From NCBI GenBank assembly GCA_020633325.1, contig JACKDX010000002.1:1-64000 (forward strand): 64,000 bases of DNA, in the 5' to 3' direction. Source of the DNA: Myxococcales bacterium (lineage in GTDB: Bacteria; Myxococcota_A; Polyangia; Polyangiales; GCA-016699535). The notes beneath the pieces are model-generated. The model was not told where the DNA came from and did no database searches. It saw only the letters and a program-made list of their open reading frames with translations. Both the position numbers and the translations under genes were made by a program. This document shows, one piece after another, positions 54,005 through 63,248 of the stretch; position 1 is the first letter of the stretch; every line of letters begins with the position of its first letter.

Positions 54005-55381
54005 TCAGGATCGAGCGCCGCTTTTCTTGCGATAGACGACCCGAATAGGAACCCCATCAAATCCGAAACGCTCCCGGATCTGATTGATGACATAGCGTTG
54101 ATAGCTAAAGTGCACGGCTTCGGGCCGGTTGCTGACCGCCACAAAGACAGGAGGCGCTGTGCGGGCTTGGGTGACGTAATAAAGCCGGACCGGCCTTCCT
54201 CCTTTCGTCGGTGGCGGATGATGCGCCAAGACGTCTTCGAAAAAGCGGTTGAGTTCCGCGGTCGGCACGCGTGCGTGATATTGTGCATGTACGTGACGGA
54301 TTGTCTCAAGTAGCTTTGTGGTTCCTCGGTTATCCTTGACGCTCATCGCTACGCGGGGGGCCCACGATGCAAACAGGAGGGTCTCGCGGACATTCTTTTG
54401 CGCGGCTTTCAGCTTGTCTCGGCTCACGAGGTCGGTTTTATTGAGCGCAACCACCATGCCGCATCCACGGTCCTGTATAAGACCCGCAATTTTGGTGTCC
54501 TGTTCCGTGGCACCCTCGGTGACGTCTATCATGAGTACCGCCACGTTCGCTCGACCGAGTGCGCGAATGGCCTGCAACACGCTGGCGGCTTCGATGGAAT
54601 CGCTGATTGAGCGCTTGCGCCGCATGCCTGCGGTATCGATCAACACAAAACGCCCAGAACGTTTTTCTACCACCGAATCAATGCTATCGACCGTGGTGCC
54701 TGGCCGTGCGTCCACAAGCTGCTGGTCTCGACCCAGCAGATGGTTGATCAACGAGGATTTGCCCGCGTTGGGCTTACCCACGATGGCCACCCAAGGAATG
54801 CTGACGTCCGACACCGGTTCGTTGGAGCCCTCTGCCTCTGGTAGCTTTTGGCTCACCAACCGCTCGAGTTCGTGGAGTCCGTGCCCATGGAGGGCCGACA
54901 AAGGAAGAATGTCGCCTATGCCCAAAGCGTAAAGCTCGCTGAGTTCCTGGGAATTATTTGGATTATCGAGCTTATTTGCGACAAAAATGACGGGCTTTTT
55001 TGTTTGCCGGAGGAGCTCTGCGGCGTGGCGATCAGCCGGCAACGGCGGTTCGCTCGCATCGAGCACACAGATGGTCAGATCCGTCTCTTCAAGCGCGAGA
55101 CGCACCTGTTGGACGATACCGAGTCGCATCGGATCGTCGCTTTCGGGGTCAAAGCCACCTGTGTCAATTATCACCACGTCGCGTCCTGCCATATTGGCGT
55201 GCGCATAATGGCGATCGCGGGTGACCCCCGGACGATCTTCTATGATGGCGAGGTTAGTTCCGACCAGTCGGTTAAAAAGAGAACTCTTGCCCACGTTGGG
55301 TCGACCTACAATGGCAACGACAGGCAGACCTTTACAGTTGCTGGCCGGAAGAGCGGGATGCGGATCCCGTCTAGGATTCAT
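54005..55381 (-). CDS. der: Ribosome-associated GTPase Der (EngA)
   Basis: Der has two tandem GTPase domains and a KH-like C-terminus, and acts in 50S assembly. The ATG at 55381 gives 458 residues. The first G domain shows GRPNVGKSS, DTGGFD and NKLD; the second shows GKPNAGKSS, DTAGMRRK and NKTD. The KH-like domain ends with the basic tail KKSGARS. The start lies 11 bp inside era, so the two are coupled. Confidence 0.96.
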   Translation of the reverse strand: MNPRRDPHPALPASNCKGLPVVAIVGRPNVGKSSLFNRLVGTNLAIIEDRPGVTRDRHYAHANMAGRDVVIIDTGGFDPESDDPMRLGIVQQVRLALEETDLTICVLDASEPPLPADRHAAELLRQTKKPVIFVANKLDNPNNSQELSELYALGIGDILPLSALHGHGLHELERLVSQKLPEAEGSNEPVSDVSIPWVAIVGKPNAGKSSLINHLLGRDQQLVDARPGTTVDSIDSVVEKRSGRFVLIDTAGMRRKRSISDSIEAASVLQAIRALGRANVAVLMIDVTEGATEQDTKIAGLIQDRGCGMVVALNKTDLVSRDKLKAAQKNVRETLLFASWAPRVAMSVKDNRGTTKLLETIRHVHAQYHARVPTAELNRFFEDVLAHHPPPTKGGRPVRLYYVTQARTAPPVFVAVSNRPEAVHFSYQRYVINQIRERFGFDGVPIRVVYRKKSGARS

Positions 55382-56300
55382 GACGATCCGTGACGAGTTC
55401 GCGGATATGCCTCGGACTCTTGGTCCAGCCTTCAATGACCTTCACCCACAACTCCAGATAGATCTGGCGACCAAGAAGGGCCTCGATCTGCTTTCGAGCC
55501 TCGACGCCAATGCTTTTCAGCATGCTGCCTTTGGCCCCGATCAGAATCTTCTTCTGGGAGGGTCGCTCAACGACAATAGTCATGGCGAGATGAGCGATAC
55601 GGGTAGATTCATCGAAAGTATCCACAACCACCGCAATGGTATGGGGAACCTCATCCCGGGTCTTTGAAATAGCTGCCTCACGCACAAGCTCGGCGGCCAA
55701 AAATCGCATGGGACGATTCGTGAGATAGTCCTCAGCGTATGTGGGTCCAAAAGGAAGATGCTTGCGAATCGCGGCGAGCACATTGTTCAACCCCGATTTC
55801 TTCAGCGCACTGATGGGGATGACCTCCTCAAATCCAAAGCGAGTCGCGTGTGCATCGAGGATTGGTAAGAGGTGTTTCTTGTCGTTGATCTGGTCAATCT
55901 TATTGATAGCCAACACTTTGGGTGTTTTCTCGTTCTGAAGCAGTTCAAATATCTCCTCATCGCCACGCGCCACATAACCATGACCCCTCAGGCAGTTGGG
56001 AGCGTCGGTGACGACTAGCTGCACATCGCTCGAAAACAGCGTGCCCTTGGCGTCCTTAACCAGAGCGCGTCCAAGGGGCGTGACCGGACGGTGAAGCCCT
56101 GGCGTATCCATAAATGCAATCTGAGTAGGGGGCGCTTGTTGCATGTAGACCCCTAGGAGCGAAGAGCGCGTGGTTTGGGGCTTCGTTGCTGTGATGGCCA
56201 ACTTTTGTCCGATGATGGCATTGAGAAGGGTGGACTTGCCCACGTTCGGTCGCCCGACCAGGGCGCAAGTGCCGGCAGGGTACGGTTCGGGAGGTTTCAT
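55371..56300 (-). CDS. era: GTPase Era
   Basis: Era binds the 3' end of 16S rRNA during 30S maturation. From the ATG at 56300 there are 309 residues: G1 GRPNVGKST, G2 T-R-S with TTRSSLLG, G3 DTPGLHRP, G4 NKID, and a C-terminal KH domain (KKILIGAKGSMLKSIG, GRQIYLELWVKV). A longer frame to 56348 overlaps the divergent lipoprotein start and is not needed. Its stop and der start overlap by 11 bp. Confidence 0.96.
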   Translation of the reverse strand: MKPPEPYPAGTCALVGRPNVGKSTLLNAIIGQKLAITATKPQTTRSSLLGVYMQQAPPTQIAFMDTPGLHRPVTPLGRALVKDAKGTLFSSDVQLVVTDAPNCLRGHGYVARGDEEIFELLQNEKTPKVLAINKIDQINDKKHLLPILDAHATRFGFEEVIPISALKKSGLNNVLAAIRKHLPFGPTYAEDYLTNRPMRFLAAELVREAAISKTRDEVPHTIAVVVDTFDESTRIAHLAMTIVVERPSQKKILIGAKGSMLKSIGVEARKQIEALLGRQIYLELWVKVIEGWTKSPRHIRELVTDRHES

Positions 56301-56332
56301 ATGGACGCTAACTATGCTAGGAAGCGAAAGGC

Positions 56333-56596
56333 ATGCAACGGCATACATCGCTAATAATTATCTTATTTATCGGGTGCTTTGGCTTTATGGCATGCGGATC
56401 GGGAGGGGGCGACCCCTGCCAGGTCAAAAGCGATTGTAAATCGGGTTTAATGTGCTGTAAGACTGCTGGATCAGGCATCGCCACCCGCGGGGTGTGTAGA
56501 GCGAGTTGCCTAGAGCCCGACGCATCGAACGATGTCGCGATCGATGTCGGGGAGCCGATAGAGGACGCGAGCTCAGACGGCGGGGATGCGAGCTAG
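56333..56596 (+). CDS. Small Cys-rich lipoprotein
   Basis: An 87-residue lipoprotein (signal ending MAC, from MQRHTSLIIILF) with a six-cysteine module CQVKSDCKSGLMCCKTAGSG, then CRASC, resembling the compact Cys-rich modules common in Myxococcota secreted proteins. The tail is Asp/Gly/Ala-rich. It is divergent from era and is followed after 2 bp by the PEGA gene, so the two form an operon. Confidence 0.75.
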   Translation: MQRHTSLIIILFIGCFGFMACGSGGGDPCQVKSDCKSGLMCCKTAGSGIATRGVCRASCLEPDASNDVAIDVGEPIEDASSDGGDAS

Positions 56597-56598
56597 TG

Positions 56599-57561
56599 AT
56601 GCGCGCATGGATGCTTTGCGTCTGTAGTATATGGTTTTTGGCACTTGCGGCCCATGCCGATGATCCCGCCTCGGAGGAATCGGACTCCTCACTTGGCGCC
56701 GCGCGTAAAGCCTACTCACGGGGCGAAGCTCTTTATCGCGCGGGCCATTATGAAGCGGCGCAAGTTCAATTCGAAGAAGCTTACGCTTCAACACCCAACC
56801 CGGTGGTGCTGCTCGGTATTGCGAAAGCTCAGGAAAAGCAGGGACAGATTCACGCGGCGGTTTTGACCCTGGAGCGCTATCTGAAAGAGCAAAAAACATC
56901 TGCCAACCGCGGATCAGTGGAGCGACACATCCAAGAGCTTCGCTCCGAGCCTGCCGTTTTGCTTATCAAAAGCGATCCGCCGGGCGCACGTCTCCTAATA
57001 GATGGCAAGCATCATCAGCAGCCAACGCCAACGGAGGTGCGGCTTACGCCTGGCACCCACCGTATCGAGGTTAGGGCGGAGGGGCACTTTTCGGTCGTTG
57101 AAACATTGCACGTACAGTTTGCCGAGCGCCGCCAAGTGGGGATCGCTTTACGAAAGGCGGCCATCCACAGGGCCTCACCGGATGTACCGACCCTACCGAA
57201 GGAAGCGGGTGATACTGATGATGCGGATGATCTGATGACGGCTACCTGGGTGGCCCTAGGGATCGCAGGCGGCGCACTTGTGGTCGGAAGCATTTTTGGC
57301 ATTTTGACCCTCGCCAAGCAGCATGAGTTCAACGAGCAGCCCACAGACACAACAGCCGAGCGCGGCGAGGGCTATGCCTTGGGGGCGGATGTCTCTTTGG
57401 GTATTGCTGCCGGCGCTGGAATCACTGCCCTTGTGCTCTATTTGACCCGAGAGGAGGCTATCGCCAAGAACCGCTCTTCTTCGGGGCATCATGCGGGCAT
57501 TGATGTGATACCGACCCTTTCATCCACCGGAGGAGGGCTTAGTGCCCGCGTGAGCTACTAA
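56599..57561 (+). CDS. TPR and PEGA domain protein
   Basis: From the ATG at 56599 there are 320 residues: a signal peptide (to about AHADD), a TPR-like region (YRAGHYEAAQVQFEEAYASTPNP), a PEGA domain (VLLIKSDPPGARLLIDGKHH, RLTPGTHRIEVRAEGH) and two C-terminal hydrophobic segments (VALGIAGGALVVGSIFGIL and ALGADVSLGIAAGAGITALVLYL). PEGA proteins of this type are numerous in Myxococcota. A GTG at 56596 could be used, but the ATG two bases after the previous TAG is better. Confidence 0.85.
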   Translation: MRAWMLCVCSIWFLALAAHADDPASEESDSSLGAARKAYSRGEALYRAGHYEAAQVQFEEAYASTPNPVVLLGIAKAQEKQGQIHAAVLTLERYLKEQKTSANRGSVERHIQELRSEPAVLLIKSDPPGARLLIDGKHHQQPTPTEVRLTPGTHRIEVRAEGHFSVVETLHVQFAERRQVGIALRKAAIHRASPDVPTLPKEAGDTDDADDLMTATWVALGIAGGALVVGSIFGILTLAKQHEFNEQPTDTTAERGEGYALGADVSLGIAAGAGITALVLYLTREEAIAKNRSSSGHHAGIDVIPTLSSTGGGLSARVSY

Positions 57562-57662
57562 GAGATCCCTATGAAAATCTTCATTGATTAGGGTCACATA
57601 GACGAGATTGGCGAGACAAAGGCCATGGGATTGGCCGATGGCTTAATAAGTGCGCTGAGGAA

Positions 57663-58346
57663 CTAGCTCACACTAAGACGATAACCCACGCCCCGAATGG
57701 TCAATATGTGCCGCGGCTGAGCGGGATCATCTTCGAGCTTGCTTCGCAGCTGCGCAATGAAATTGTCAATGGTTCTTAGCGTTCCATGGTGATTGACCCC
57801 ATGGATGCCCTCGAGCAAATGTTGACGGCTGAGGATACGCCCCTTGCTCCGAAAAAGCTGAATGAGGATCTCGAACTCGGTGCTGGTCAGATCGACAGGA
57901 TTTCCATTCTTGAGCACATTATGTGTCGCCAAGTTGATCTCGATGTCCCCAAAATGCACCTGATCGACGTTGGGGCGTTGGCGCCTGAGAATCACGCGAA
58001 TTCGTGCCAGGAGCTCGGCGATGGAGAAGGGTTTCGTGAGGTAATCCTCGGCACCTAAATCGAGTCCCATAACCTTATCGATATCGCCCGTGCGCGCGCT
58101 CAGCATCAGCACCGGTACAGAAAGGCCGTGTTTCCGCATTCGAGCCAAAAGATCATACCCGTTAAGCTTAGGCAGCATGACGTCAAGAATGATAAGATCA
58201 AACCCGCCCCGTTCCACCGCCTCTAATCCCGCCTCCCCGTCCGCGGCGTGCTGTACCTCAAAGCCCTCGGCTTCGAGGCTCATACGCAGGCCCAACAGAA
58301 TAGATTCGTCGTCTTCAACGACTAAGATACGCGGTGACGAATTCAT
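57663..58346 (-). CDS. Response regulator, OmpR/PhoB family
   Basis: The product has 227 residues. The receiver domain has the acidic pocket ED, phosphoacceptor D55 in LIILDVMLPK, and K at KPFS; the winged-helix output domain ends RHILTIRGVGYRLS. The ATG at 58346 overlaps the histidine kinase stop by 4 bp; an upstream ATG at 58358 would add four residues. It partners the adjacent kinase, which is upstream in the same operon. Confidence 0.95.
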   Translation of the reverse strand: MNSSPRILVVEDDESILLGLRMSLEAEGFEVQHAADGEAGLEAVERGGFDLIILDVMLPKLNGYDLLARMRKHGLSVPVLMLSARTGDIDKVMGLDLGAEDYLTKPFSIAELLARIRVILRRQRPNVDQVHFGDIEINLATHNVLKNGNPVDLTSTEFEILIQLFRSKGRILSRQHLLEGIHGVNHHGTLRTIDNFIAQLRSKLEDDPAQPRHILTIRGVGYRLSVS

Positions 58347-59290
58347 GTGCTTACCCACGTAGTCTCTGGAAGCACAATAGTTAAAGTGCTTCCATTTCCC
58401 GGTTCGCTATCTACTTCGATGCTGCCTCCGTGCGCATCAACGACATGCCCCACGATGGCGAGCCCCAGGCCAGAGCCCTCTACCTCGCGCGACAGACGTT
58501 CATCCACTCGGTAAAATTTCTGAAAAATCCGACGATGCTCGGCCAAAGGTATCCCAATCCCATTGTCCACAACTGCAAGGCGAAGCGCATGCGTATCAAG
58601 GAAGGCACGCACGGTGATGGTGCGATCATCGTTTGAATACTTGTAGGCATTCGACAAGAGATTCACGAGGGCATCCGCCATGGCTTCACGATCCGCATGA
58701 ATGCGAGGCAATTGCGGCTGAATATCGATGTGGACGAGGACATCTAACCCTACTGTGGCCGTGCGAAACGCGCTGAGCGCCGCGCTGATGATGTCGCTCA
58801 CATCAGTTGGCTCGAGGCGATAGATCCGACGTCCAGCCTCCATACGTCCCCAATCTAATAGTCGCTCGATACGGTCGCTCAAGCGGCCCGTTTCTTTCTG
58901 CAATACGTCGATGCAAAGGGCGACTTTTTCTGGATCGGATTCCTTATGGCTGGCGAGCATATCCACAAAAAGTTTGATCGAGGTCAGAGGGGTACGCAAT
59001 TCGTGACTTACCTTCGAGACAAAATCAACCTGCAGCTTGGAAAGCTTGGCCTCCTTTCGCAAAAATACCAATGAAAGCACGGTCCCCGTCACAAGGCAGC
59101 CCACCAAGGTTACAACTAGAATACCGAAAATAATGTTGAGCTGGGTCCTCCAATACACCAACATGAAAACCCCGAGCAGCAGGAGGAGGGCCGTCGGCAC
59201 AATCACAAGCCACACCAAAAGCACGACTATCCGCCTGAAGCCGCGCTTGTGGTCTTCTGCGCCCGCCACGAGTCCGCTGCTAGAGGCCAT
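58343..59290 (-). CDS. Sensor histidine kinase with two membrane helices and no large sensor domain
   Basis: This 315-residue kinase has two adjacent membrane helices (about 20-46 and 52-78) and almost no periplasmic loop, so the signal is probably sensed within the membrane. The HisKA box has H96 in SHELRTPL, and the HATPase domain shows the N box (LVNLLSNAYKYS), G1 DNGIGIP and G2 GSGLGLAIV. The stop overlaps the response regulator start by 4 bp. The stimulus is unknown; no target genes are adjacent besides a desaturase behind it. Confidence 0.93.
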   Translation of the reverse strand: MASSSGLVAGAEDHKRGFRRIVVLLVWLVIVPTALLLLLGVFMLVYWRTQLNIIFGILVVTLVGCLVTGTVLSLVFLRKEAKLSKLQVDFVSKVSHELRTPLTSIKLFVDMLASHKESDPEKVALCIDVLQKETGRLSDRIERLLDWGRMEAGRRIYRLEPTDVSDIISAALSAFRTATVGLDVLVHIDIQPQLPRIHADREAMADALVNLLSNAYKYSNDDRTITVRAFLDTHALRLAVVDNGIGIPLAEHRRIFQKFYRVDERLSREVEGSGLGLAIVGHVVDAHGGSIEVDSEPGNGSTLTIVLPETTWVST

Positions 59291-59379
59291 CGACGGGAGT
59301 CTAGACTATTTCAGTGTGCAAGAAAGGTCTGCCGCCCTGCCGGCGCTTTGCTGAAGAGCAATCCCGCATCTAGAATCGC

Positions 59380-60183
59380 TTACGGTAGCGGTATGGGTGC
59401 GACCGTGCTTGGGGCCGAGGAAAACCGTGGACGCTGCTTGGCTGTCAAACGGATGATTCCTACTTTATCGAGCATCCAGATCACGGGGTATGCGGGATCG
59501 AGTTCAAACCACCGTGCTGCGAATTTTGGCGACATAGGAAAGCGGTGGTGATTGTTTTGGTAGAGTTCCCCGCAGGTCAACAGATCCCATACTAGTGTAT
59601 TGCGAGAGAGATCCGAGGTGTCAAAGTTGCGGTAGCCGTATTTGTGCCCAGCCCAATTGACAATGGCTCCATGGGCAGGACCCATGAGGAAGTGAATGGG
59701 CAGCAACAGGAAAAATGCCCAGTGCGGGGCAAAGGCAATGTAAAATAACGTGTAAAGTGTCCCCCATGCGACGCGCACAATCCACATGTCACCCAACCGG
59801 TCCACGGCGTTCCACACAGGATAGTTACCTTCAAATCGCATCTCGGGGCGGATCTTATGGCGGACGAACCCGGAGTAACGTGCCTTTGTGGCCCACATCA
59901 TGGATGCGAGGTTTGGGTAGAAATGGGGAGAATGGGGATCCTGCTCGGTGTCGCTAAACGCATGGTGCTCACGATGCAGCACCGCATACGAGCGAGGCAC
60001 AAGGTAGGAACTTCCCTGAGTGATAAAGGTGAAGAGATGAAAAAAACGTTCCCAACCCTTCGTCATTTTAAACATGCCGTGCGCTGCATAGCGATGCAAA
60101 AAGAAAGTTTGGGAGAACACACTGCTGACCCAGTGCAACACAAAGAAGCTGAGGATGATGATGGTACCTGTTTGGAAAGACAT
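59380..60183 (-). CDS. Membrane fatty acid (acyl-CoA) desaturase
   Basis: The 267 residues contain the di-iron histidine boxes HRYAAH, HREHHAF and QNNHHRFP, and at least four membrane helices. It would insert a cis double bond into a saturated acyl chain. In the third box Gln takes the place of the first His found in many eukaryotic enzymes, as in some bacterial forms. The next gene on the same strand is a histidine kinase, which raises the possibility of membrane-fluidity control, but it could also be independent. Confidence 0.9.
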   Translation of the reverse strand: MSFQTGTIIILSFFVLHWVSSVFSQTFFLHRYAAHGMFKMTKGWERFFHLFTFITQGSSYLVPRSYAVLHREHHAFSDTEQDPHSPHFYPNLASMMWATKARYSGFVRHKIRPEMRFEGNYPVWNAVDRLGDMWIVRVAWGTLYTLFYIAFAPHWAFFLLLPIHFLMGPAHGAIVNWAGHKYGYRNFDTSDLSRNTLVWDLLTCGELYQNNHHRFPMSPKFAARWFELDPAYPVIWMLDKVGIIRLTAKQRPRFSSAPSTVAPIPLP

Positions 60184-60306
60184 GAGCGGTAGCCTACCGA
60201 ACTCATGTCGGCACCGTATCTGAGCTATGTCACGATTCTGTCACAGCCCATCTTTTCTTCGGCCCGTGGAACGTGTACCATACCAAACTTCGCTTGATTC
60301 CGAACC

Positions 60307-61224
60307 ATGACCACCTCGTTCAGTCGGCACAGCCAACTGCCCCGACACCCCCGCGTTCTGGCCATATATAAGAAGTCTGCTTACCAGACCTATGTGCGTG
60401 AGCGGAAAAACCCGCGCATGGTCGAGCTCCTTAAGCGCAAAGACCGCAGTGTGCACCGGCTGCTTGAGTCGCATGAGGCCCACGTCACGGGCGTCAAGGC
60501 GGCGCACGAGATCCTCACCTCTTTAGGCGCAAAGGTCGTCCTCCGCTATCGAAGCGATGCGGGTCAGACCGACGATTTCGACTTGGTAGTGACGTTGGGG
60601 GGCGATGGCACGCTCTTGTGGGTCTCGCACTTCGTCGGGGCCGAGACGCCTCTGTTGGCCATCAACACCGCGCCCGAGGATAGCGTGGGCTACTACTGTG
60701 CCGGCTCCGTCCAAACCATGCGGGAGCTGTTCACGAGGGCTCTTAAAGGAGAGCTTCCCAGTGTGCGGCTGACCCGAATGAGAATCGAAATGGACGACGA
60801 GCTGGTTCACAACCGTATTCTCAACGACATGCTTTTTGCACATGAGTGTCCCGCGGCCACGTCCCGGTATCTCATCGAGCACAACGGGATTCTCGAGGAT
60901 CAAAAGTCGAGTGGCGTATGGGTGGGGCCAGCTGCCGGCTCCACCGCCGCCCGGCGTTCTGCCGGTGGTGCCGTCATGCCGTTGCTTTCTAAGCGGTTGC
61001 AATTCGTGGTGCGTGAGCCTTATCTCATGAACCGCAGCAGCCCAGCCATTTCTAAAGGCTATGTTGCTCCAGGCCGAGCGCTGATCCTTCAAAGCAAGAT
61101 GCGACCTGGCCGGTTATATCTCGATGGCTCTCGTCTTCAGCGTGTCGTTGAGTTTGGGGCGGTATTGAAAATGATGCAGTCGGATGAACCATTGCTCCTT
61201 CTCGGTCACCAAAGAGCGCGCTAG
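60307..61224 (+). CDS. NAD kinase family protein
   Basis: NAD kinase makes NADP+ from NAD+ and ATP. The 305-residue product has the diagnostic LGGDGTLLW (GGDGT at 98-102) and the glycine-rich WVGPAAGSTAA segment equivalent to the substrate-binding loop. The remainder is divergent, so it may be a lineage-specific copy. The start ATG 60307 has no strong ribosome site. It is followed after 9 bp by an Ogt gene. Confidence 0.85.
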   Translation: MTTSFSRHSQLPRHPRVLAIYKKSAYQTYVRERKNPRMVELLKRKDRSVHRLLESHEAHVTGVKAAHEILTSLGAKVVLRYRSDAGQTDDFDLVVTLGGDGTLLWVSHFVGAETPLLAINTAPEDSVGYYCAGSVQTMRELFTRALKGELPSVRLTRMRIEMDDELVHNRILNDMLFAHECPAATSRYLIEHNGILEDQKSSGVWVGPAAGSTAARRSAGGAVMPLLSKRLQFVVREPYLMNRSSPAISKGYVAPGRALILQSKMRPGRLYLDGSRLQRVVEFGAVLKMMQSDEPLLLLGHQRAR

Positions 61225-61233
61225 GATACTACT

Positions 61234-61815
61234 ATGCTAACCCCTACGACCACGGACTCCTCAATACAGCCATCGGTTTCACATGAAACGGCGATTTTAG
61301 GGCAAGGAGGCCTCGCCGTCCCCGGGTTGCCGTCTTTATCCATGGCATGGAGCAAGAACGGGCTCGTTGCCGTCTCCTTTCAACGGTTCGACGCATCGGA
61401 TGCATGGGCAAAGGCGGCCCAGATGAAGGTGCCGGATGAGTTTGCTCGGCCTTTGATGCACTATTTTGCCGGAGAACCCGTCAACCCCGCTTTGCTGCGC
61501 GTGGATTTACAAGGCTCAGATTTTCAGAAGCGGGTCTGGACAGCGTTACGGCACATCCCGCGGGGAAGCGTGCGGTCGTATGCCGGGATCGCTGCGGACA
61601 TTGGCTCGCCGCGTGCAGTGCGCGCAGTGGGCGGCGCAAACGCCGCCAACCCCGTGGCCGTAGTCGTGCCTTGTCACCGCGTGGTCGAAAGCGGCTTTCG
61701 CCTGGGAGGCTATTCTGGAGGACTCGCGATCAAACGGCATCTGCTCAGACTCGAAGGCATCGAAAGCCGCGATAATCGGGTCTACCCAGGACAGCTTGAG
61801 CTTGCCGGGGGCTGA
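61234..61815 (+). CDS. ogt: Methylated-DNA--protein-cysteine methyltransferase
   Basis: This suicide repair protein of 193 residues transfers the methyl group of O6-methylguanine to its own Cys147 in the motif PCHRVV, with the DNA-binding segments RGSVRSYAGIA and RAVRAVGGANAANP. The N-terminal 85 residues are a short, less conserved domain as in Ogt rather than Ada. It ends by overlapping folA by 34 bp on the other strand. Confidence 0.92.
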   Translation: MLTPTTTDSSIQPSVSHETAILGQGGLAVPGLPSLSMAWSKNGLVAVSFQRFDASDAWAKAAQMKVPDEFARPLMHYFAGEPVNPALLRVDLQGSDFQKRVWTALRHIPRGSVRSYAGIAADIGSPRAVRAVGGANAANPVAVVVPCHRVVESGFRLGGYSGGLAIKRHLLRLEGIESRDNRVYPGQLELAGG

Positions 61816-62351
61816 GCACACTGTAAATAGGTTTCAAACCAGTAGCAAAGCCCGTCATGTTTCTGATCTTCACTCCGCTGGCTCAGCGAGAAACCGGCAG
61901 GAATCGGCGGAAAAAAAACATCACACGCGTATCGGGCTTTAATCCGTGTCAAATACAGGGCTTTGCACCAGGGTGACTGTAGCGCAAGCTCGTAAATTTG
62001 GGCGCCTCCAATGACAAAGGCTTCCGTCCCTGCGGGAGTATGCTTTGGTTCTTCCAATGAGAGTGCCTCGGCGATGCTATGCGCGGTAAGCACGCCGCCT
62101 GGCAGCGATAGATTCGGCTGGGTTGTGATCACTACATTAATACGGCGGGGTAAAGGCCGCACCTGTGCTGGCAGCGACTGAAAGGTGCGTCGCCCCATAA
62201 TTACGAGATTTTTCGCAGGAGAAACGGAAGCGCCGGTGGTAATATCGCGAAAATGTTTGAGATCTGCGGGGATATGCCAGGGCAACGTGCCGTTTTTTCC
62301 GATTCCGCCCTCCTGATCGAGCGCGGCAACGATAGAAAAGGCGCGGCTCAT
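61782..62351 (-). CDS. folA: Dihydrofolate reductase
   Basis: DHFR reduces dihydrofolate to tetrahydrofolate. The 189 residues carry the N-terminal AALDQEGGIGKNGTLPWHIPADLKHF block (with the catalytic acid position in the alpha helix), NLVIMGRRTFQSLP and IGGAQIYELAL. The start overlaps the thyA stop by 4 bp (ATGA), giving the classic thyA-folA operon. The last 34 bp overlap ogt convergently, and the C-terminal tail CAQPPASSSCPG extends past the usual end. Confidence 0.95.
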   Translation of the reverse strand: MSRAFSIVAALDQEGGIGKNGTLPWHIPADLKHFRDITTGASVSPAKNLVIMGRRTFQSLPAQVRPLPRRINVVITTQPNLSLPGGVLTAHSIAEALSLEEPKHTPAGTEAFVIGGAQIYELALQSPWCKALYLTRIKARYACDVFFPPIPAGFSLSQRSEDQKHDGLCYWFETYLQCAQPPASSSCPG

Positions 62352-63127
62352 ACCGCCACTTGGAACTTGATGAACGGATGGTGCTGATAATCGCTGAGCA
62401 CGATGTCGTCGTACTCAATGTCGAACAACGGCTTTTTTGCCACCTTGATTGAAGGCGGCGGCAGTGGTGCCCGCCTGAGCTGCTCTTTGATGCCGTCAAG
62501 ATGGTTCAAATAAAGGTGGGCATCCCCGAAGGTGTGTATTAAATAACGCGGCCTCAGCTCGCACTCCTGCGCGATCAACGTCAGCAAAAGCGCATAGCTG
62601 GCAATGTTAAATGGCACGCCCAGCGCAAGGTCGGCCGAACGTTGATAAAGCTGGCAGTCGATCTCCCGGTTGCACACGTAGAATTGAAAAAACGCATGGC
62701 ATGGCGGGAGTGCCATCTTTTGAAGATCGCTGACATTCCATGCACTGACAATCAGTCGGCGCGAATCGGGATCTTTGCGAATCGTATCGACGACTTGCTG
62801 GATCTGGTCGATGCCCTCTTTGCCCCACTGACGCCACTGACGACCATAGATGGGGCCAAGCTCTCCTTGGGAATCGGCCCATGCATCCCAAATCGGCGTA
62901 TGTTGGGTGAGGTTGTCATAGATGTTGGTCGAGCCTTTCAAAAACCATAGTAGTTCCCTCACCACGGCACTGAACAGCACTTTCTTGGTGGTCAGAAGCG
63001 GAAATCCATCCCGAAGATCGTAGCGGTTTTGGATGCCGAACACCGATAGGGTACCTGTGCCCGTGCGATCAGTTCGTGGCTCGCCGTGCTCAAGGACATG
63101 TCGCACCAGGTCTAAGTAGGCTTGCAT
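62348..63127 (-). CDS. thyA: Thymidylate synthase
   Basis: Thymidylate synthase makes dTMP from dUMP with methylene-tetrahydrofolate. The 259 residues match the family with the catalytic Cys in ALPPCHAFFQFYV, the N-terminal DRTGTGTLSVFG, RELLWFLKGSTN and the dUMP-binding SADLALGVPFNIASYALL. Oxidised dihydrofolate is recycled by the folA product encoded next. Confidence 0.96.
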   Translation of the reverse strand: MQAYLDLVRHVLEHGEPRTDRTGTGTLSVFGIQNRYDLRDGFPLLTTKKVLFSAVVRELLWFLKGSTNIYDNLTQHTPIWDAWADSQGELGPIYGRQWRQWGKEGIDQIQQVVDTIRKDPDSRRLIVSAWNVSDLQKMALPPCHAFFQFYVCNREIDCQLYQRSADLALGVPFNIASYALLLTLIAQECELRPRYLIHTFGDAHLYLNHLDGIKEQLRRAPLPPPSIKVAKKPLFDIEYDDIVLSDYQHHPFIKFQVAV

Positions 63128-63248
63128 CGTGCGTTTTGGATCTAACCAACCTGTGAGTCACGGTCAATGGAACTTTGGATGCTCCGGGTGTATGGATATC
63201 CCATGAGCGCGCGTCACGACAGCGGGCGGGGGATTTTTAGGTAGCTGC